This document shows, in pieces, positions 49,800 through 50,065 of a DNA stretch of 50,065 nucleotides (positions are counted from its first letter, which is position 1; every line of letters starts with the position of its first letter). This stretch comes from JBBDJG01 sp040880005 (GTDB taxonomy: Bacteria > Actinomycetota > Thermoleophilia > Solirubrobacterales > JBBDJG01). The stretch is taken from positions 1 through 50,065 of the forward strand of contig JBBDJG010000003.1 of NCBI GenBank assembly GCA_040880005.1, in the 5' to 3' direction. Below the pieces are notes generated by a model. That model was not told the DNA's origin and searched no databases. It saw only the letters and a program-made list of their open reading frames with translations. The translations under genes and the position numbers were made by a program.

Positions 49800-49899
49800 N
49801 NNNNNNNNNNNNNNNNNNNNNNNNNNNNNNNNNNNNNNNNNNNNNNNNNNNNNNNNNNNNNNNNNNNNNNNNNNNNNNNNNNNNNNNNNNNNNNNNNNN
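49800..49899. other. assembly gap (100 N)
   Basis: Exactly 100 unspecified bases, the conventional placeholder for a gap of unknown size. Both flanks are parts of the same repeat, so the gap probably reflects repeat-driven assembly failure. Confidence 0.97.
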
Positions 49900-49952
49900 A
49901 CTTGCCTGGCTGGCAAGTCCTACGAACCCCCTTCGGGGGTTCGAGCCCCCCT
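49900..49952 (+). repeat. repeat family copy C, right part
   Basis: After the gap the repeat resumes with ACTTGCC-TGGCT-GGCAAGT (hairpin 2; loop base changed from A to C), TACGAACCCCCTTC and then GGGGGTTCGAGCCCCC (49935-49950). The last is a perfect tRNA T-arm shape (5-bp stem, TTCGAGC loop). Copy B has TTCTCAT in the same place. Confidence 0.75.
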
Positions 49953-50015
49953 CGCAACGGGCTCGACCGACGAGGACCAGACGGCCCTTGTCGGTCGAGT
50001 ACATGGCGGAGGAGG

Positions 50016-50065
50016 TGTCTGGTCTCACCACATAGGCGACACCTGTCTCGGTACATAGGAGACAC
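50016..50065. mobile_element. possible terminus of an IS481-like element
   Basis: The window end carries two 23-nt-spaced copies of ACATAGG (50030-50036 and 50053-50059), each followed by a GACAC-type sequence, with GTGTCT and AGACAC flanks in inverted orientation. Such TGTCTCGGTACATAG-rich ends are familiar from IS481-type elements of actinobacteria, whose inner repeats look similar. No transposase is inside the window, so the family name is tentative. Confidence 0.35.

Noticed and set aside
48722..49952. CRISPR array
   Set aside because: The repeats are about 85-100 nt, carry several hairpins and flank whole genes rather than short, regular spacers; no cas genes are present.
48722..49952. 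Integron attC sites around a toxin-antitoxin cassette
   Set aside because: The cassette layout is suggestive, but I could not find matched GTTRRRY/RYYYAAC core sites or an integrase.
49687..50031. ORFs crossing the N-gap and the repeats
   Set aside because: They translate runs of N and the hairpin repeats; there is no protein-like content.

Overview
The window is GC-rich, densely packed chromosomal DNA of an actinobacterium. Gene content, frequent GTG starts and the style of the secreted proteins point to the Thermoleophilia/Solirubrobacterales branch. This lineage call is an inference from family resemblance; there is no rRNA here to settle it. The first 38 kb is almost entirely housekeeping. 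The last 12 kb is envelope and accessory DNA, ending in repeats and an assembly gap (100 N at 49800-49899).

Layout. 100-5534: ACT-domain malic enzyme (-), DNA polymerase I (+) and a flavin oxidoreductase (-). 5627-8157: rpsA-coaE-lytic transglycosylase operon. 8311-13358: uvrB and uvrA. 13406-16435: putative arginine decarboxylase, agmatinase and a hexapeptide acyltransferase, overlapping one another (a putrescine route). 16464-17098: a tiny Arg-rich ORF coupled to a nucleotidyltransferase-like gene. 17122-19877 (-): panC-panD-panB-yjbQ. 20086-23433: Fe-S uracil-DNA glycosylase followed by the t6A genes tsaE-tsaB-rimI-tsaD. 23504-24616: glutaredoxin-like gene and the redox repressor rex, separated by a possible folded leader RNA. 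24721-28552: carboxylate-amine ligase, DUF1844 protein and a K+-independent H+-pyrophosphatase. 28608-33772: two APC transporters fused to USP-like domains, followed by two TrkA/RCK genes. 33723-34283: relic permease, truncated HTH gene and tRNA-Gln(CTG). 34353-37972 (-): heterodimeric ABC exporter. 38045-48689: membrane, pilin-like, subtilisin-inhibitor-like, beta-helix and tandem surface proteins, plus a GGDEF/HD-GYP protein. 48722-50065: a repeat family bracketing an MntA/HepT toxin-antitoxin pair, the gap, and a probable insertion-sequence end.

Expression signals. Few genes have a clear Shine-Dalgarno sequence. At least a dozen instead have a TANNNT hexamer ending 6-9 nt before the start codon, the layout expected for leaderless transcripts. 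Operon-internal genes mostly overlap by 1-8 nt (ATGA, GTGA, TGATG), so translational coupling is probably common.

Most notable items: (i) the repeat family with covarying hairpins and tRNA-like features around the MntA/HepT pair; (ii) branched hairpin regions upstream of rex and uvrB; (iii) the APC-USP/TrkA module as a possible regulated cation or amino-acid importer; (iv) a 52-codon ORF coupled to a nucleotidyltransferase; (v) a likely CTG start for tsaE; and (vi) a permease relic beside a tRNA gene.
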